Position numbers and translations under genes: made by a program
Shown here: positions 12,890-25,796 of the stretch, one piece after another
Layout: each line of letters begins with the position of its first letter
Numbering within the stretch: position 1 is the stretch's first letter
Source of the DNA: Acestrorhynchus altus
Taxonomy: Eukaryota; Chordata; Actinopteri; Characiformes; Acestrorhynchidae
Direction of reading: 5' to 3'
Length of the DNA stretch: 64,000 bases
NCBI GenBank assembly: GCA_034509495.1
Contig: CM067509.1
Span: 3,060,956-3,124,955 of the forward strand
The notes under the pieces: generated by a model
Databases searched by the model: none
The model's input: only the letters and a program-made list of their open reading frames with translations
What the model was told of the DNA's origin: nothing

Positions 12890-13245
12890 CTATACTATAT
12901 GTCCACAACCCCTTCTAATCAATGCACTCAGCTATTTAAGTCGCACCCATTGATGGTACAGATGTGCAAATGCACACACAGCTGATCTAGTACCTGTAGA
13001 GAAGTACAATCAATAGAAGTGGACGATTGTGCTTCATCCAGTACTTTTGGGATGAGTTGGGGGAGTTAGGGGTGAGGTGGAAGGGTGATTATCCCACATC
13101 CTGACCACACTTGTTGCTGTTGTATTGGTGAATGCAATCAAATCCTTACAGCAATGCAGGATACGTTATTTTTGATAATGTTTTGATTTCTGCCAAAACA
13201 CAGAATATGCAGGTGTCTGAATACGTTTGTCAATAGAGGGAATTA
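12890..13245 (+). mobile_element. Non-autonomous Tc1-like element
   Basis: Left part reads atatgtccacaaccccttct and then a cattgatggtacagatgtgc stretch; the right end has gtgtctgaatacgtttgtc, partly complementary to the left. The interior lacks a transposase. Related copies occur at 20216-20565 (+) and at 38085-38515 and 58190-58510 (minus orientation), with a partial copy at 17130-17265. Confidence 0.6.
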
Positions 13246-13810
13246 GATGTATTTGTAAGAAGCGAGTTCTCATAGTCAGTATTTTGGGAGAAATGGACAG
13301 ATGTGAAGACTTGAGAGTCTTTGATAAGGTCCAAATCTTTATGGTCAGGTGACTGGGTCAGAAGTAACCACCAACAGTGGTCTTATCTGAACCAACAGAA
13401 GGTTACTCTGGCACACGTTTAAGAGCGTACGGTCATCATCTGGGAGTGCAGTCTGAGAGTTTGCAATGGTGTGTTCTACGTGGACATGAAAGGTAGACTC
13501 TGTTGGTAGAGTGGGTTACAATGGGATCTGAAGTGACCCTTATGTGGTGCAACCCTCAGCTGACTTCTGTTTCTATTGCCCGACAGGGTTGGAGCTGTCA
13601 CTGAGGCCACTCGATGAGTAAACACGTATTATGATGCATGTGGTACTTTTCATTTTATGAAGTTTATGAGTTTATAGCAGTTCATACCGTTATATTCCAG
13701 TCAAAATGAATGTGACTCTCAATTTCCCGTTTTCAGCCCAGTGTGTGTCAGTTTATCATCACTCACCGAGCAGATGTCCTTGTGTGTGTTGGCATCACTT
13801 AAGTCATTAT
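13035..13810. repeat. Paralogous block A
   Basis: This block aligns in order and orientation with 17130-18240. Shared landmarks include the ggtccaaat..tatggtca stretch, the tcatcatctgggagtgcagt versus tcatgatcctggatcctaag region, and a final cagtttatcatcactcaccg versus cagtttattattactcaccg. It is diverged by my eye by about a quarter to a third. It could be an old local duplication or two copies of one long transposon. Confidence 0.55.
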
Positions 13811-14712
13811 TTCCTTACATTTTTTTTGTTTAGTGCTCGGTTTTAAACATGAGCTCCATTGTTAAAGGGGAAAACTGCATGGATTGATTTCCTGATTTCC
13901 TATCAGATTTCGAATGTATTTATTTGTCCCATCATTTGTTGTGACAGACATCAGCATGTTTCTGATATGTGGTTTTCGCTGTTGTGTGTTACTCAGCAGA
14001 ACACTGTGATACCTGCCACAAACATGTTTGATTTTGCTGCACTGCAAAAAATGACATCTAAGCAAGTGAAAACATCCAAAGTGTAGACAGGATAATTTAT
14101 TTTCCATGTCTTAAAACATTTTCCGAGATATTTATTAAGAGGAATGTCCCCATCTGATCCAGCAGTTTTTCTATCTACTTTCGATCCTTTGTTTTTACCT
14201 CTGTAATGTAGCAGAATGTCTGTCCTCTGTCATTGTCTCAGTACCATTAGCACTGAGAGCATATATATGTATATATATATGTATATATTGGTCCTCAAGT
14301 TGATGGCTTGGCAGGAACTGTCCTTCTTCTGCCAAAATGTTATTGAACTCACAGTGTTTTCCACTCACATCAAATGTAGTCGTTTACAAAAATGGATGAC
14401 TAGGTTTTCATTCCTTTTGATCTACATTAGCTCTACATCCTGTGGTTAAAACCTAAAAAAGACGTCAAATTTACAGAATATTGACTGACAGAGTGTATTT
14501 TAGGAAAAATGGATAATACTATAAATTACACTTTTGGTTGATATTTCGATGAAACGTTCTGACACGTTAAATACGTCATTATGTTTAAAAGATAATTAGA
14601 GGTGTATCCTATTTTATGCTCAAAAAGAAGCTTCTAATAATAGCACAGGAGCATTTTAAACCTTTACTCTTATTACAGAGTGAAACTAATGCAGAGTGAG
14701 TCTAAGATGGAT

Positions 14713-14764
14713 GGAGAGAGAGAGACAGAGAGAGAGAGCGAGAGAGAGAGAGAGAGAGAGAGAG
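14713..14764. repeat. (GA)n microsatellite, interrupted
   Basis: ga units with single interruptions by ca and cg. The Glu/Arg-rich frame across it (14680-14940) is not a gene. Confidence 0.9.
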
Positions 14765-15089
14765 TAGAGAGTAAAATGAGATGGGGTCAGCACATCTTTG
14801 CCCTTTTATTGCTCCCATCTACCTCCCTGCCATCAATTCCTTTCTTTAGAGAGAGTGGAAAAGGATCTCGGAACAAAAGAGTCTTGCTGTTTGGGCCATT
14901 CTGGTGTCCAGTAGTTCAGTGTTCCCATGGCTGTCACTAAGGATATGTTGTTGTTATCACAACGAATTGCATTAAATGCATATTTTATAAAAGAGAGTTT
15001 TCCAGCAGTTGGAGACAGCCTTTGTGTTTACACTCGGCGATTAAAATGTGATAGAGCTGATTGGAAATTCATTGTGCTATTATTTTTCA

Positions 15090-15750
15090 CTCTGAAAATG
15101 AAAATAATTGATGTTCACAAAGCAAGAGAAGGCTACAAGAAGATAAAAAAAAGCATTTTCAAACAGCTTTCTCAGTTTGCAATTATGTAAGAAATGACAG
15201 TTAACAGGAACAGAGGAGGTCAAGCTGAGGTCTAGAAGACAAAGAAAACTTTCATGGAGAACTGCTCAGAATAAAGGCAGACGAAGCGTGAAAGATCTTT
15301 TGAAAGGTGTAGCAGACTCTGAAGTGGTGGTGCACTGTTCTACTGTGCAGCAACACCTGCATAAATGTGACCAACATGAAACCAGCATCAGAAGCTTTAG
15401 AAAAGAGCATCTTAGCCTTTCAAAAGATCATCTAATCCACCCCGTTGCATTTTGGAAACAAGTCCCGTTGACTGTTGAGGTTACAATAGAACTTTGCTGC
15501 ATGTTTGTAGACAAAAGGTGATGAACTTTCCAAATGTTAAGCACGGGGTTGGAGTGATTACCCTTTAGGCTTGTGTTGCAGCCAGTGGCACAGGGAACAT
15601 TTTACTGATAATGAATGAAGAAGGAAAGATTGTGTTCATTTAAATATGACCACATGACCTGTGAAAGAGACAAATCATAGACCAAATACCACAGGGCATC
15701 TTCAGAGCTCTGGTAGTTTTGGTGTCATGTTGAAGAACAACAGCAGGTTA
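15090..15750 (+). mobile_element. Tc1/mariner transposase pseudogene
   Basis: Broken + strand frames hold parts of a Tc1-like transposase: REGYKKIKKSI near the N-terminal helix-turn-helix region, then LLKGVADSEVVVHCSTVQQH, FWKQVPLTVEVTIELCC, and a VKHGVGV plus VAASGTGNILL stretch. In intact members the middle segment is followed by the catalytic D of a DDE triad; here it is frameshifted and partly lost. No transposase could be made. Ends are not clear. Confidence 0.72.
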
Positions 15751-16371
15751 GCCTGGTGGTCATAATGTAATAATTTGACTCATGTGTGTATATACTTGTA
15801 TATGTCTGAAAAAAATCACAATCCACTGCTGATCGTCAATAAAATATGCAATAAATGACTGATCCATTATGAAACCTGTTTTAAAGAAATGTATTTGACT
15901 GATTAGTCTAAAACGTGTCGGTGCAGTGGACGCACCGAAATGTGCAGAGCATGAGAGGCACTGACTTCATTACACACGTCAGCAAAATCTATTATGTATA
16001 CAGTGATACTGCGAAGATCACTGGACCAAAATTTAATTGCATGCATCGTTTCTTTTCTTATACTTGGATACACATCGCCTTGCCTTAATAACAACATCCA
16101 TCCTGTCTGGTAAAATCTAGACCAGTGTTCTGGTCTAGTTCCTGTTCCTCTTCTAGACTCTCCGTGTCTTTTTCAATCTGCTTTTCTACTATTAGGTGTA
16201 TATTTCATCTGGAGGGCATATTCAAATATACATATTTCAGCATTTTACCTGCTGTTCCAGAATGGGAAGCGAGATGTGGTGTTCAACCATCTCACACGTA
16301 TGCATCCGACATTCTTGGCAAATAGATTTCTATATGGTATTAAAAAGGGGAATGCATTCTGGGGCTTTATA

Positions 16372-16525
16372 CCAGAGGGTGGTTCCCAACCTTGGTCCTG
16401 GAGGCACCCCTACCCTGCATATTCAACTAATCACAGTCGATTCAACTAATCAGCTTATTAACATGTGTTAAAGCTAAATGTGCAGGGCAGGGGTGCCTAC
16501 AGGATCAGGGCCGAGAAGCACTGCT
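16372..16525. mobile_element. Palindromic MITE-like repeat
   Basis: The left arm includes aaccttggtcctggaggcac, and the right arm includes gcagggcaggggtgcctac followed by aggatcagggccgagaagca, which pair as inverted repeats of about 45 bp. The middle has two nearby caactaatca motifs. This type is widespread in fish genomes. Confidence 0.7.
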
Positions 16526-17129
16526 TTATACAGCCACTTTTAAAGGGTTCTATAATGAACAATACAAGCAGAATTCTGTTGAAAAGCAGGACCAATTTAC
16601 TAGGAATAGGACCATTTCAGCCCTCAAAGGGCTCTGAAATAGATTCAGGTAATAATGCAGATTATGCGTTGTCTTGTAACAGCAGTACATATCGTGGTCT
16701 TGGATATAAGCTTATATTAGATGTAAGTGAACAGTCAGTCCTATTCGTCGACGTGTTGGATGTGGGAGAAATGTGCTGTTTAATATAAGCAGGTTATCAT
16801 CTGTATGCAATTTCATTCGAAAAAAAGAATGTGTGAGTCGTTTGTGTGGAAATGGTTTGGCTTCTAGAGAGATGACACCAAATAGAGGACATTTCTGTGC
16901 AAATTATGCCAAAGAAACATTGCAATTTAAGGAGCAGCATGATGATTTTATTTCATCATCTCAAACTACGTAATCCATTGCCGTCTGCTGAGTCAGCGAA
17001 ATGCCACACAATTGTTTCATGTTTATTATTAAAAAATGTTGTGCTCATGACTAGATTTCAGGTCACACAGGGCACATGCAAATGGACTTCACTTGAATTA
17101 GTCCACAATGACTCCTGAAATGAAAGACA

Positions 17130-18240
17130 CTGGTGTTTAATCCAGCACTTGTGCGATGGCTTGGGGAGTTGGGGATGGTGGGGAGGTGTTCATCCATCGT
17201 TCTGACCTCACTAACCCTCTTGCTGCTGAATACAATCAAAACCTCACAGCAAGGCTTCAGAGTCAAAGAGTAGAGCAGAGTGTGAGGGGGAATAGAGGCT
17301 TGTTCATGCAGTCGGAATTGAGTGTAGCATATTTATTTTCAAACAAAATTTTACGTATATTGGAATCTATATTTTTAGTACCTCAGAGAAGGTTTATGGG
17401 TGTAGTGAAGCTGGACGTGGAGATGGTTGGTGTAACAGTAGAGGAGGCAGGGGACAGGGCAAGATGGGGTCAGATGATCCGCTGTGGCCATCCCTAAAGG
17501 GAGCAGCCGGAAGAAGAAGAAGAAGAAGAAGAAGGAGAAGGAGAAGAAGAAGAAGAAGAAGAAGAAGAAGAAGAAGAAGAAGAAGAAATCAAAATATTAA
17601 GTCATATCACCCAGCACTAAGTGCCAAGACCTGAGAGACTCTGTCCAGGTCCAAATCGGTATGGTCAGTCAACTAGGTGAGAGCATTCATGAGTATCTAC
17701 CTACAGTGCTCCTGAATAAAAAGTATTGCATTCATGGTTCATGATGTCTTTAAACCACAGAATTGTTCATAATAAGTGAGTTTTTAAACAATTGGTTGGT
17801 TGAAGAAGAGGCCATTGGTCTTTGGCAGGATAAACTATAAACCAGTAATGAAGACTCCAGTCTGACCCAACAGAAATCTTTAATAATGTGTCCTGAACCC
17901 TTGACGAAGCCCGTTTTTAAAGGATGTATAGTCATGATCCTGGATCCTAAGAGTGTTCAATGCTGTGTTTTGCTCGGAGTGATGTAACCCATACCTGACT
18001 GCTGTATCCTTTGTCTGAGAGGATTGAAGCTGCTGAGAAAAGATGACGCAAATGAGCTTTATTGAGGGAATTCATGAAACTCTTTTCCTCCCACAAATTA
18101 TTGTGACTGCTAGAAGCCTTCCGTTATCAAGCCAACGGGCATTCCTGTAAGAGCAGTGTGTTATCAGTTTATTATTACTCACCGACCTGACACTACTTTG
18201 ACAATGTCCTTGCGTGTATTGTCATCGTTGGACCATTTTA
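17130..18240. repeat. Paralogous block B, interrupted by a LINE end and (GAA)n
   Basis: Counterpart of 13035-13810. The first 140 bp resemble the right half of the Tc1-like element at 12890-13245. The alignment is then broken by a 3' LINE fragment and its (GAA)n tail (17383-17586) and resumes at about 17610. Insertion of the LINE fragment into B but not A implies that it came after the two blocks separated. Confidence 0.5.
17383..17586 (+). mobile_element. RTE-like LINE 3' end with expanded (GAA)n tail
   Basis: The + strand contains cctcagagaaggtttatggg and reads RRFMGVVKLDVEMVGVTVEE, then a DRARWGQMI-like end, gccatccctaaagggagcag, and a (GAA)n run from about 17510 to 17586. The same C-terminal sequence and short tail occur at 45038-45393. 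The clade call (RTE-like) is from remembered protein pattern. The 5' part is missing, as expected of a truncated insertion. Confidence 0.65.
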
Positions 18241-19029
18241 CACATCTTTCTGCCACAGTACACTTGTCCAGCTAATGGCAGAGAAAGTGTGTGTTGCCGA
18301 ATGACCTTGGGACTTTTCCTTTGCTTAACTGCAAATCGGTGCATTGATGCTTGTTTAATAGTATAGGTTGGCATGTGTGTGTGTTTGCTTTACCTGCATT
18401 GACATCTATAAAGATTTTAGAATCGTAGGGGGGTTGAAGGGTGTCTTTGATTGTCTGTGCACAGCGGTAGGCCCAGAGGACACAAGGGACCCTGCTGCCT
18501 GTTCCCTTATACAGACGAAATTCAAGATACTGCAGTGAATACAAACCCACAGTTATACAGCAGCTCATACGCGTCGTCTGTTTAAGCCCAGTCCTCAAGT
18601 GTCACCATTCATTTCACACCAAGATTAATATTTGAAGTTTTGTTGTCTCATCCGAGTCAAAGGAAAATGCCATGTAGCGCTGTGTGACCTTTAACTTTCC
18701 CCGCGAGGTTGCCACATAGTCTATAGAGAATATTAGTATTAACAGAAGCGCGCACTAATTTGAACGTTACGCCAACACTAGAACAATCTGCAGACTTTTT
18801 TAATAACTGCTGCATCGTGTCATAGATAGAATCACAGTTATTATTAGACCATGTGTTCAGATGATTGTGGACATTAAGTGCATTCAGGTAATTTCATTGG
18901 CACCCTTTGTGCTGCCATTTTTTCCTTTTAACTTTTATTTATCTTGCAAATAATTAATTTAGCTTGACATGGCAACTTATTGAAGCTGTGCCCTCTCAAA
19001 GCATGATATTAGAGAGAGTTGTGGTCCAC

Positions 19030-19465
19030 CGCTGTGCAGCACCATGGCCGATTTTTTACACCCGGGATCAGCTGATTGTGTTGAAGCCGGCCGGCACGGT
19101 GACCGAGATCATTAGCGTTCCTGAGATTTGGAGAGGGATGCACAGGGGATGCAGAGGAGGAATGGGACAGTGCACGGGAAAAGCAAGTGCGAGTGCCTTC
19201 ATTGCCATACCTCACTGGCAGACCACAGTATGTTTCCCTGCAACACTGTGTCTCAGACAGAGTGGTTACCAACATTGGAGACCAACATTGGAGACCCACA
19301 GGCAACTGTTCTCTCTCCCTGCCTCTTCACCCTCTACAGCATGGACTTCCTCTACTGCACACAGGCTTGCCATCTGCAGATGTTTTCTCATGACACTGCA
19401 ATACTTGGATGTACCAGCAGGGGTGATGATGACGATTTGTTTTGTTTGTCAGACTTTTGAGGTTG
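19030..19465 (+). mobile_element. LINE remnant: ORF start joined to reverse-transcriptase palm, with frameshift
   Basis: A first segment reads FYTRDQLIVLKPAGTVTEII, resembling the opening of the endonuclease/RT protein of a fish non-LTR element. After about 19190 the sequence jumps to RT palm: YLTGRPQYVSLQHCVSD, then in another frame DPQATVLSPCLFTLYSMDF and CHLQMFSHDTAILG. The last is the F/Y-x-DD active site region, with His replacing the first Asp. So about 2 kb of the element is missing and it is dead. Confidence 0.65.
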
Positions 19466-20215
19466 GCTGGGTTAATTTGCAATATTGTATGCTATGTAGC
19501 TTTGTGCACCTTTAGGTTATTACGTTTTTTAAAAGTAGGTTGAAACTACTTGAACACTAGACTACAGACGAAACACACAGCTAAGACAATCAGAGTGTCG
19601 AGTGCTGTTTCAGACAAGGCTGGTTTTGGGTTGGGTATTGTAATGAATGTACTGATTTTATTCTAATATTGTCCAATCAGTTCCCATAAGTCGTCCAATG
19701 ACGTTTGTGCGTAAGTGGTAAAGGAGCTACTTTAGTCCAATGCCATCTCAGAACCAGCCCTCGAAAGCAGAGTCGAGAAGCTCTTCCGACTTGAGTAGCT
19801 CAAATCCCTCTCTCTTTTTTTCCCATCTGGCGTTGATAAGTAAGCTATTTACCCCGCTAGCGTTAGTGAGCATGCTGCCGCACCGCTCTGCGATCAGGGT
19901 GAATAATGTGCTGATTAAAGGAACGGGCCGCTCATATTGAGGTTTTTTTTTTTTTTTTTCGTCTGCTGTATGGCGCGGGCCAGTTAGCCATTAGTTCAGT
20001 GGTGCGTAACCGCAGAGAAGGGAGGGGAGGAAAGGCAGTTCATTTTTGCCATTGGAAATCGAGGTTAAGATCCGTGGCACACACTCCATCCCTCGCTGAA
20101 GCACTGTTCTCAATACGGAGGCTTTGGTCCAGTGTGCAGGAATGACTTTCAGCTGCTTTGAAAGTCGCTTTTGCATTTTGTGGCTGCACTCAGATAGGAC
20201 GTGTCCAAGTAAATA

Positions 20216-20565
20216 CACACTATATCGGAAGGTTTGTGGGCACCTGTTGTAATGCATACATTCAGCTACATGAAGTTGCACCCATTGCTGAAACGGATGT
20301 GCAAATGCACACACAGCATGTCTAGTCCCTGTAGAGAAGTACGGCCAATAGATCTGTGGAGCAGTTACACGTGAACACCATGCCTGATGCCAGGCATGGG
20401 CTAGAGGGGTATAAAGCCCCCCAGCACTGAGCTGTGGAGTAGTGGGACTGTGTTCTGGGAAGATGGGGCTCAATCCAATACTTTTGGTATGAGTTGAGGA
20501 TGAGGTGAGACTTTATTAATGCTCATGTTGCTGAACACAATCAATTAGGGTGTCCATAACCATGT
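20216..20565 (+). mobile_element. Non-autonomous Tc1-like element
   Basis: Begins acactatatcggaaggtttg. It contains the family landmarks caaatgcacacacagcatgt, gatgccaggcatgggctaga and gtataaagccccccagcac, then jumps to the right end with agggtgtccataac. It is about 350 bp with no transposase. The frame at 20473-19991 (minus) partly overlaps it and is not a gene. Confidence 0.65.
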
Positions 20566-23500
20566 TGCTGGTTCATTGGTAGTCCTTTCTTGGAGCATTG
20601 TTGGTAGATTCTAACCCCCCTAATACCAGGAACAGGACTGATGTTTCGGAGCTGTTGTGATCCAGTGGTCTAGCTAATTTTGGAACAGGAATTGGAATAG
20701 GAAATGGAAGGCACCAGGAGGCCAAAGGTAATTCTGAAGGAGCTTGAAAATTCTCCAAAACTCTTTACTGAACAGTCATAACTAGGGCACTCCATAAAGA
20801 TGGAATATTGCTGTCGTCCTGCCCGACTTGCACTAGAGTGGTTCAAATCAAGAACCTAAATATTTAAGAATGGCCAACATTCATCTGAGAACCTGTAGTA
20901 AGACTGTAAAACTGCTTTTTTACCAAATGTCCCATCTTTTAGAATATTCTTTTCTTCCTTGCATGTAATTTTTTTCATTTGTTCTTTCAGTTCTTATTAT
21001 ACGTAGTACTCCCTCAGCGTACTACAACCGTACATCCTTATATTTTCAGAAAAACCAATACAACGGGTGAAAAACTCTGCACGAGACCTTCGAATGCGAG
21101 ATATGTCTCGACAGCGTCGGCACCCGATGTTTAATTACAACTGGCCAGGCCTTGTGCTGCACGGTGACAGTGGCCAGCTGCCTCCGTGCCTTGAACGCTC
21201 AAGCCTTGATGTCAGGGGAAGGGGGAAAAGTGCAGAGTCACCTCATCACTCCTCTTTTTTTGTTCTCTGAGCAAGCAGCAGAGATACGGGAGCTGCCGGA
21301 GGTCTCGGAAGACTCTCCGACTTAATCAGCCTCTTGTCATTGTCCTGTTCCGACCAAGCAAAAAAGTGCAGAGCTGTCTCTCACAGGCAGTGTCCCGCCG
21401 AGGAATGCTCTTTGTACCTCCAACTTCATGTTCATTTTAAAAAGTGCCTCACTTTCCTGTGGCAGGGGATTGGGCACGCTTTGGCTTCAAACTTTGTTAC
21501 CCCGACATCGTGTTTCTTTTTGTTGAGCTCAACTTGTTGTTTTTGTTGGGATGACTGTAGGGATAACTAGGTTAAGGCTAGGTGTATTTTCCTGTGCTGT
21601 GGTGGTCCTTTGTGTATTACTGTAGTACATACTAGTACACTTCTTTGTCCAAAAGTATCTAGACAGCTCTTTTAGTTAGTGAGTTTGGCTACTGTAAGGT
21701 ATACATTTGCATATATGTACCAACGCAAACAAATCCTCACAGCAATGTTCAAACAGGGTAGAAGCTGTTCCTACTGCAGGAGGAGAGCAATCTTCATATT
21801 AGTATCGTTGATTATAGAAGAAACGGAAATGGTTAAATTGTACGTATCACAGTTAAAGATGCATCAGTTTTAATGTGCAACATTTAAGTCATTTCGATTA
21901 ATTTAATATTTATAATAACATTTTTATACTCAATATTTATACTCACATTAAACCAACATTTACATTCATTGACAAAAAATAACATAAGCATTGACTGATA
22001 TGCTTCTGCAAAGCACTCAACGACATTTCGCCCGGGTTGACAGACTTTAAGAGGGAGTGATTCATTGGGCTGAGAGAAACAGGGGGGTTGTTTGATGAAT
22101 TGCCCACCATCTAGAACATTCTGACCAAGCCAGAGTCACCTTTATTTGCACTGGCATTGTAAACAGGAAACCTGGACTGCTATAAACTTTAGTGTTGAAT
22201 CCAGTTTCTGTTTGGGGTCCGATGACCATCAGGTTTGAGTGTGGAGCGCTTCAACCCTGCCTTCGCTGTGGAGCAACACACTGTTTCAAATGCTGGTATT
22301 ATGATCTTGGGAGCCACTGCATACAGCAGTCAGTCATGTGCAGGACATCCTTAATCCATGTGTAGCTTCTCATAGCAAGGCCTCCAAGTGGCATTTTTAG
22401 CAGGATAATCTGAAAGTAAGGCTTATGGTTACATTCTTAACATTTACCTGATTTTAAATTAATTAGTATTTTTAATGCTCCTGCAACACAACAAACAGTT
22501 TTCCGTTGCCAAGAATTGGGCATATGTGGCGTCTCTTGAAGCCTTTTGGAAAAGCATCCCAGGTGGCTCCTCAAGAAGCTGCTTGAAAGAATGCCAAGAG
22601 TGTGCAAAGCTGGTATATTAACTGGTACAACTAAGGGGCAGGTTTACTAAAAGAGACGCTAATTACTGACAATCTACCGACACAATGTGCTGGTGAGTTT
22701 GGCCATTATAGTGGGTTGTATCCAAAGAACTTCAATGAGCTCAGTTTTCCAATTAACATAAGAGCAGCCTAATAAAAATGCTTTTTGGATGAAATGCTTT
22801 ATGTAAGGTAGCCCCACTAATTTTAGCAGGGTTGGAATGACAGCCTAGAATTAATATGGGCTTTTAAAATTTGAATAAAATCGCCACTGTCTCTTACAGT
22901 GGTTGGATTTTTCCTGCCCACACGCTCTCGATGTTACTCTTCCTTACTCTCTGAATAAGCTGTGTGTCATCTTGCTTTGGGTTATTGGCAGAAAAATCAT
23001 TTCATGAGGTTTTTCATCAAAAAGGAACATTGCAGAAATCCGTCCCTGGACAGTAGAGACAGTTACTCTAACAAAAGTCCTATGAACTGATTTTAATATC
23101 TTGATATCAGAAGAAACAGTGAATTTTGTGTATATCAGGTGAATTTTACATCTTTAGTGATTCTCTCCTCACACATATCTGAGTAACGCAAGTGAATATT
23201 AGAAAGCGTGGAAAATTCCCACTGCAGGAATCCTTACATTTCGCTCTCCTGCCGAGTAAACGAAACCAGCCTCAGGTGGTAGCTGCAGAGGGAGGTTAAT
23301 AACTTTCTCTCCTGCCTCTCGTTCTTTTTGTCCTCTTCTCTCTACCCTTCTCTCTCCATGTGCTATCTTTACACCAGGTCAGAGCGCATCCATTTAGCAG
23401 TAACACCTGACGAAAAGCTGATTGATTCTCTTGGCACATTCTCAGATGTATGACATGGAGCTCGCTTGTCTAAACAGATGTTTGCAGTGTCTCATGTGTG

Positions 23501-23764
23501 ACATTGTGATAGCATGTACAGGAATGGATGAAACTATGCCTACAGATGTCCCAGAGTAGCTTTATTGTTTGCTTAGTTTAATGTTTGCAGTCGTATACCT
23601 AAGGCAGAACAATACATATTGCCTTTATTTGGGCCACAGAACAAGTAAACCTGCTTCTTCAGGTGTCCTACATCTTTTTAATACAACAATTCCTTGACAT
23701 CACCTTCAGATAGACTGATGTTGCTTAAAATGTTCAATTCAAATACACTGTAACCCAAAAGTAA

Positions 23765-24150
23765 TGTCCCATGACTTACTACGCGCCATGGAAGCTAAGG
23801 AATGCTGCAGTGACCTGCATTAAATGTGACTTCTGCCAGTCACTTGTCTGTTCTTGGTACATAGACAGTTCCATTAGCAGAGAAATTTCTGCTGGTCATG
23901 ATCATGGTCACGCACTGCATTGTCCACTGTGGGTGGTAATGCCTTCTATGATGTATTCCCGGTACCCTGTGGATTAAGGCACGTAAAAAAAATGCCTGCA
24001 CAACCTCGGAAATGAAACTCACTATCATGCCTCGCTTAAACTCTGACGATTCACTTTGCTTTCTCATGAGAACGCTGGCCAGTGTTCAACCTCCCTAACC
24101 AGATAATGCAACACTCAATGAACCACCGTCTGCCACCAATCTTTAGGTGT
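23765..24150 (-). mobile_element. Degenerate Tc1-like fragment, minus orientation
   Basis: The minus frame opens MRKQSESSEFKRGMIVSF, resembling the N-terminus of a Tc1-like transposase (pattern SEFERGMIVG). It then loses similarity, and a gggaatacatcatagaaggc stretch follows. The + strand shares gtggtaatgccttc and ctggccagtgtt with the copy at 61165-61480. The family call is tentative. Confidence 0.5.
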
Positions 24151-24370
24151 AAATGATGAACTGAGTTTTTAAGAATCAATATGAAATATGATATTGCAAT
24201 ACTGGAGTGTATTGATATTTTCATAAAAGCTGACAGCTGTCAGGTTTGGACCAAAATCATTGACAATCACTTGTAATAATTGTATTATAGCATATGTACA
24301 TTACAGTGAAAGCTGACCAGTACAGCTTTCTCATGGTGGGGTTAGTTGTAACACAGTGAATTCAAAGGAC

Positions 24371-24371
24371 A

Positions 24372-24452
<81 letters not shown>
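24371..24452. repeat. Compound (GT)n(AT)n microsatellite
   Basis: Two gt tracts alternate with two at tracts, giving a partly self-complementary alternating purine-pyrimidine stretch. Confidence 0.95.
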
Positions 24453-24453
<1 letters not shown>

Positions 24454-25796
24454 CATTCAAGTAAAACTAATACAATAATTTTTTTTTACAGAGTATATGG
24501 ATAAGAACTCTCAAACAGTTCAATTCTTTGAATTCACTTTGTTACAACTAACCCACCGTAAGAAAGCTGTCCTCAAGCCTGGTCAGCGTTCACTGTGAGT
24601 TGTATGGTGCTAGAATTGTGCTCTATTATCACCTCCAAGAAGGAAATGGAAAAACTATATAAATGAATTCTGTGACCCATAACTCAGTAATCATGCACTC
24701 TCACCATTAAACAACAAAACCTTGAGGTTCTCAGTAAATATGGGGCGTTTGTGATATTCCTCTGCGAGTGTGTTTGCCGTTCAGACTGCGACTCCCCTAT
24801 ATCCTGTCATTCATTCTTCTCATGTCTGCAGCTGCTATTCGGAGATTATTCTGCCGAAGTGAACGGCTGGTCATGTGGAACAACCGCACTGATACTCGGG
24901 CTTTAGCTTTCAGGCTTTTCGATTTTCCAAAAGAGATTTATAACATAATGAATGTTGGTGCTTTTAAGGCATAACTAATTAATAACAAATTAACCCTTTA
25001 CGTTTAGTTTAGCTCATCGGTGTGTACGACAGTGTTCAGTACACACCACTGTTGGGTGCGTGATGTTTGGTATGATTAGTACAGAAAAAGTAACAAACAA
25101 AAAAGGTTTATTTATATTTGATGATCTATTTAGATCATCTGGGTAATATTTGTTTATAGAACAACACATTTAAATAACAAATCTGTTCTGTAATCTTCAG
25201 AATGAACATATTAATGAAGTTCAGGAACATTTAGACGTGTTCTGTTTGAACTACTTCTGATCTGTGTTGTTCAGCTCCAGGACTGGGAGTCCCTCTCAGC
25301 TCACAATAAATATCATTGTTAAATGATGCGGTGAGCATCATGTGAAACACTCTCTCGCAATTTAAGGCCTATAAGCAACAGCATATTCTCTGCAGGACTG
25401 CACGCACTGAACTGTGACTCCTGCACTATGACAGTTCTGGACAAATACACATACCATTACGCCAGTAGTGGGCATTTCAGGTGCAGCAAATCAGAATCCA
25501 CTCAGCCGGCCAGGCAGTCGGAACAAAATTCCTGGGGAGGATTTTGACTTGGTGGACCTGTAATGCCCACCTCTGCGTTACTCCCCTGTTACCCACTGTT
25601 TGCTGCCTCTGTGATGCTCTCAAGGGTCTATTGAAAAGGTTCTTTGTTGCATATGTTGTTGCTATATGACTGTGTTTTCTATGAAAAAGGTGTTTTAAAG
25701 AATTCTAACTAGATTTGGGATGTTTTTTAACTTAAAAATTAAAAACAGCATTTCTGTCATTGTAATAGGAACAGATCAGCCAGTATTGATCACGTG

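Noticed and set aside
18272..18598. 108-residue minus ORF
   Set aside because: No motif recognised; near block B of the duplication and probably chance.
18964..19515. 183-residue + ORF as a possible gene
   Set aside because: It is a LINE remnant read partly out of frame.
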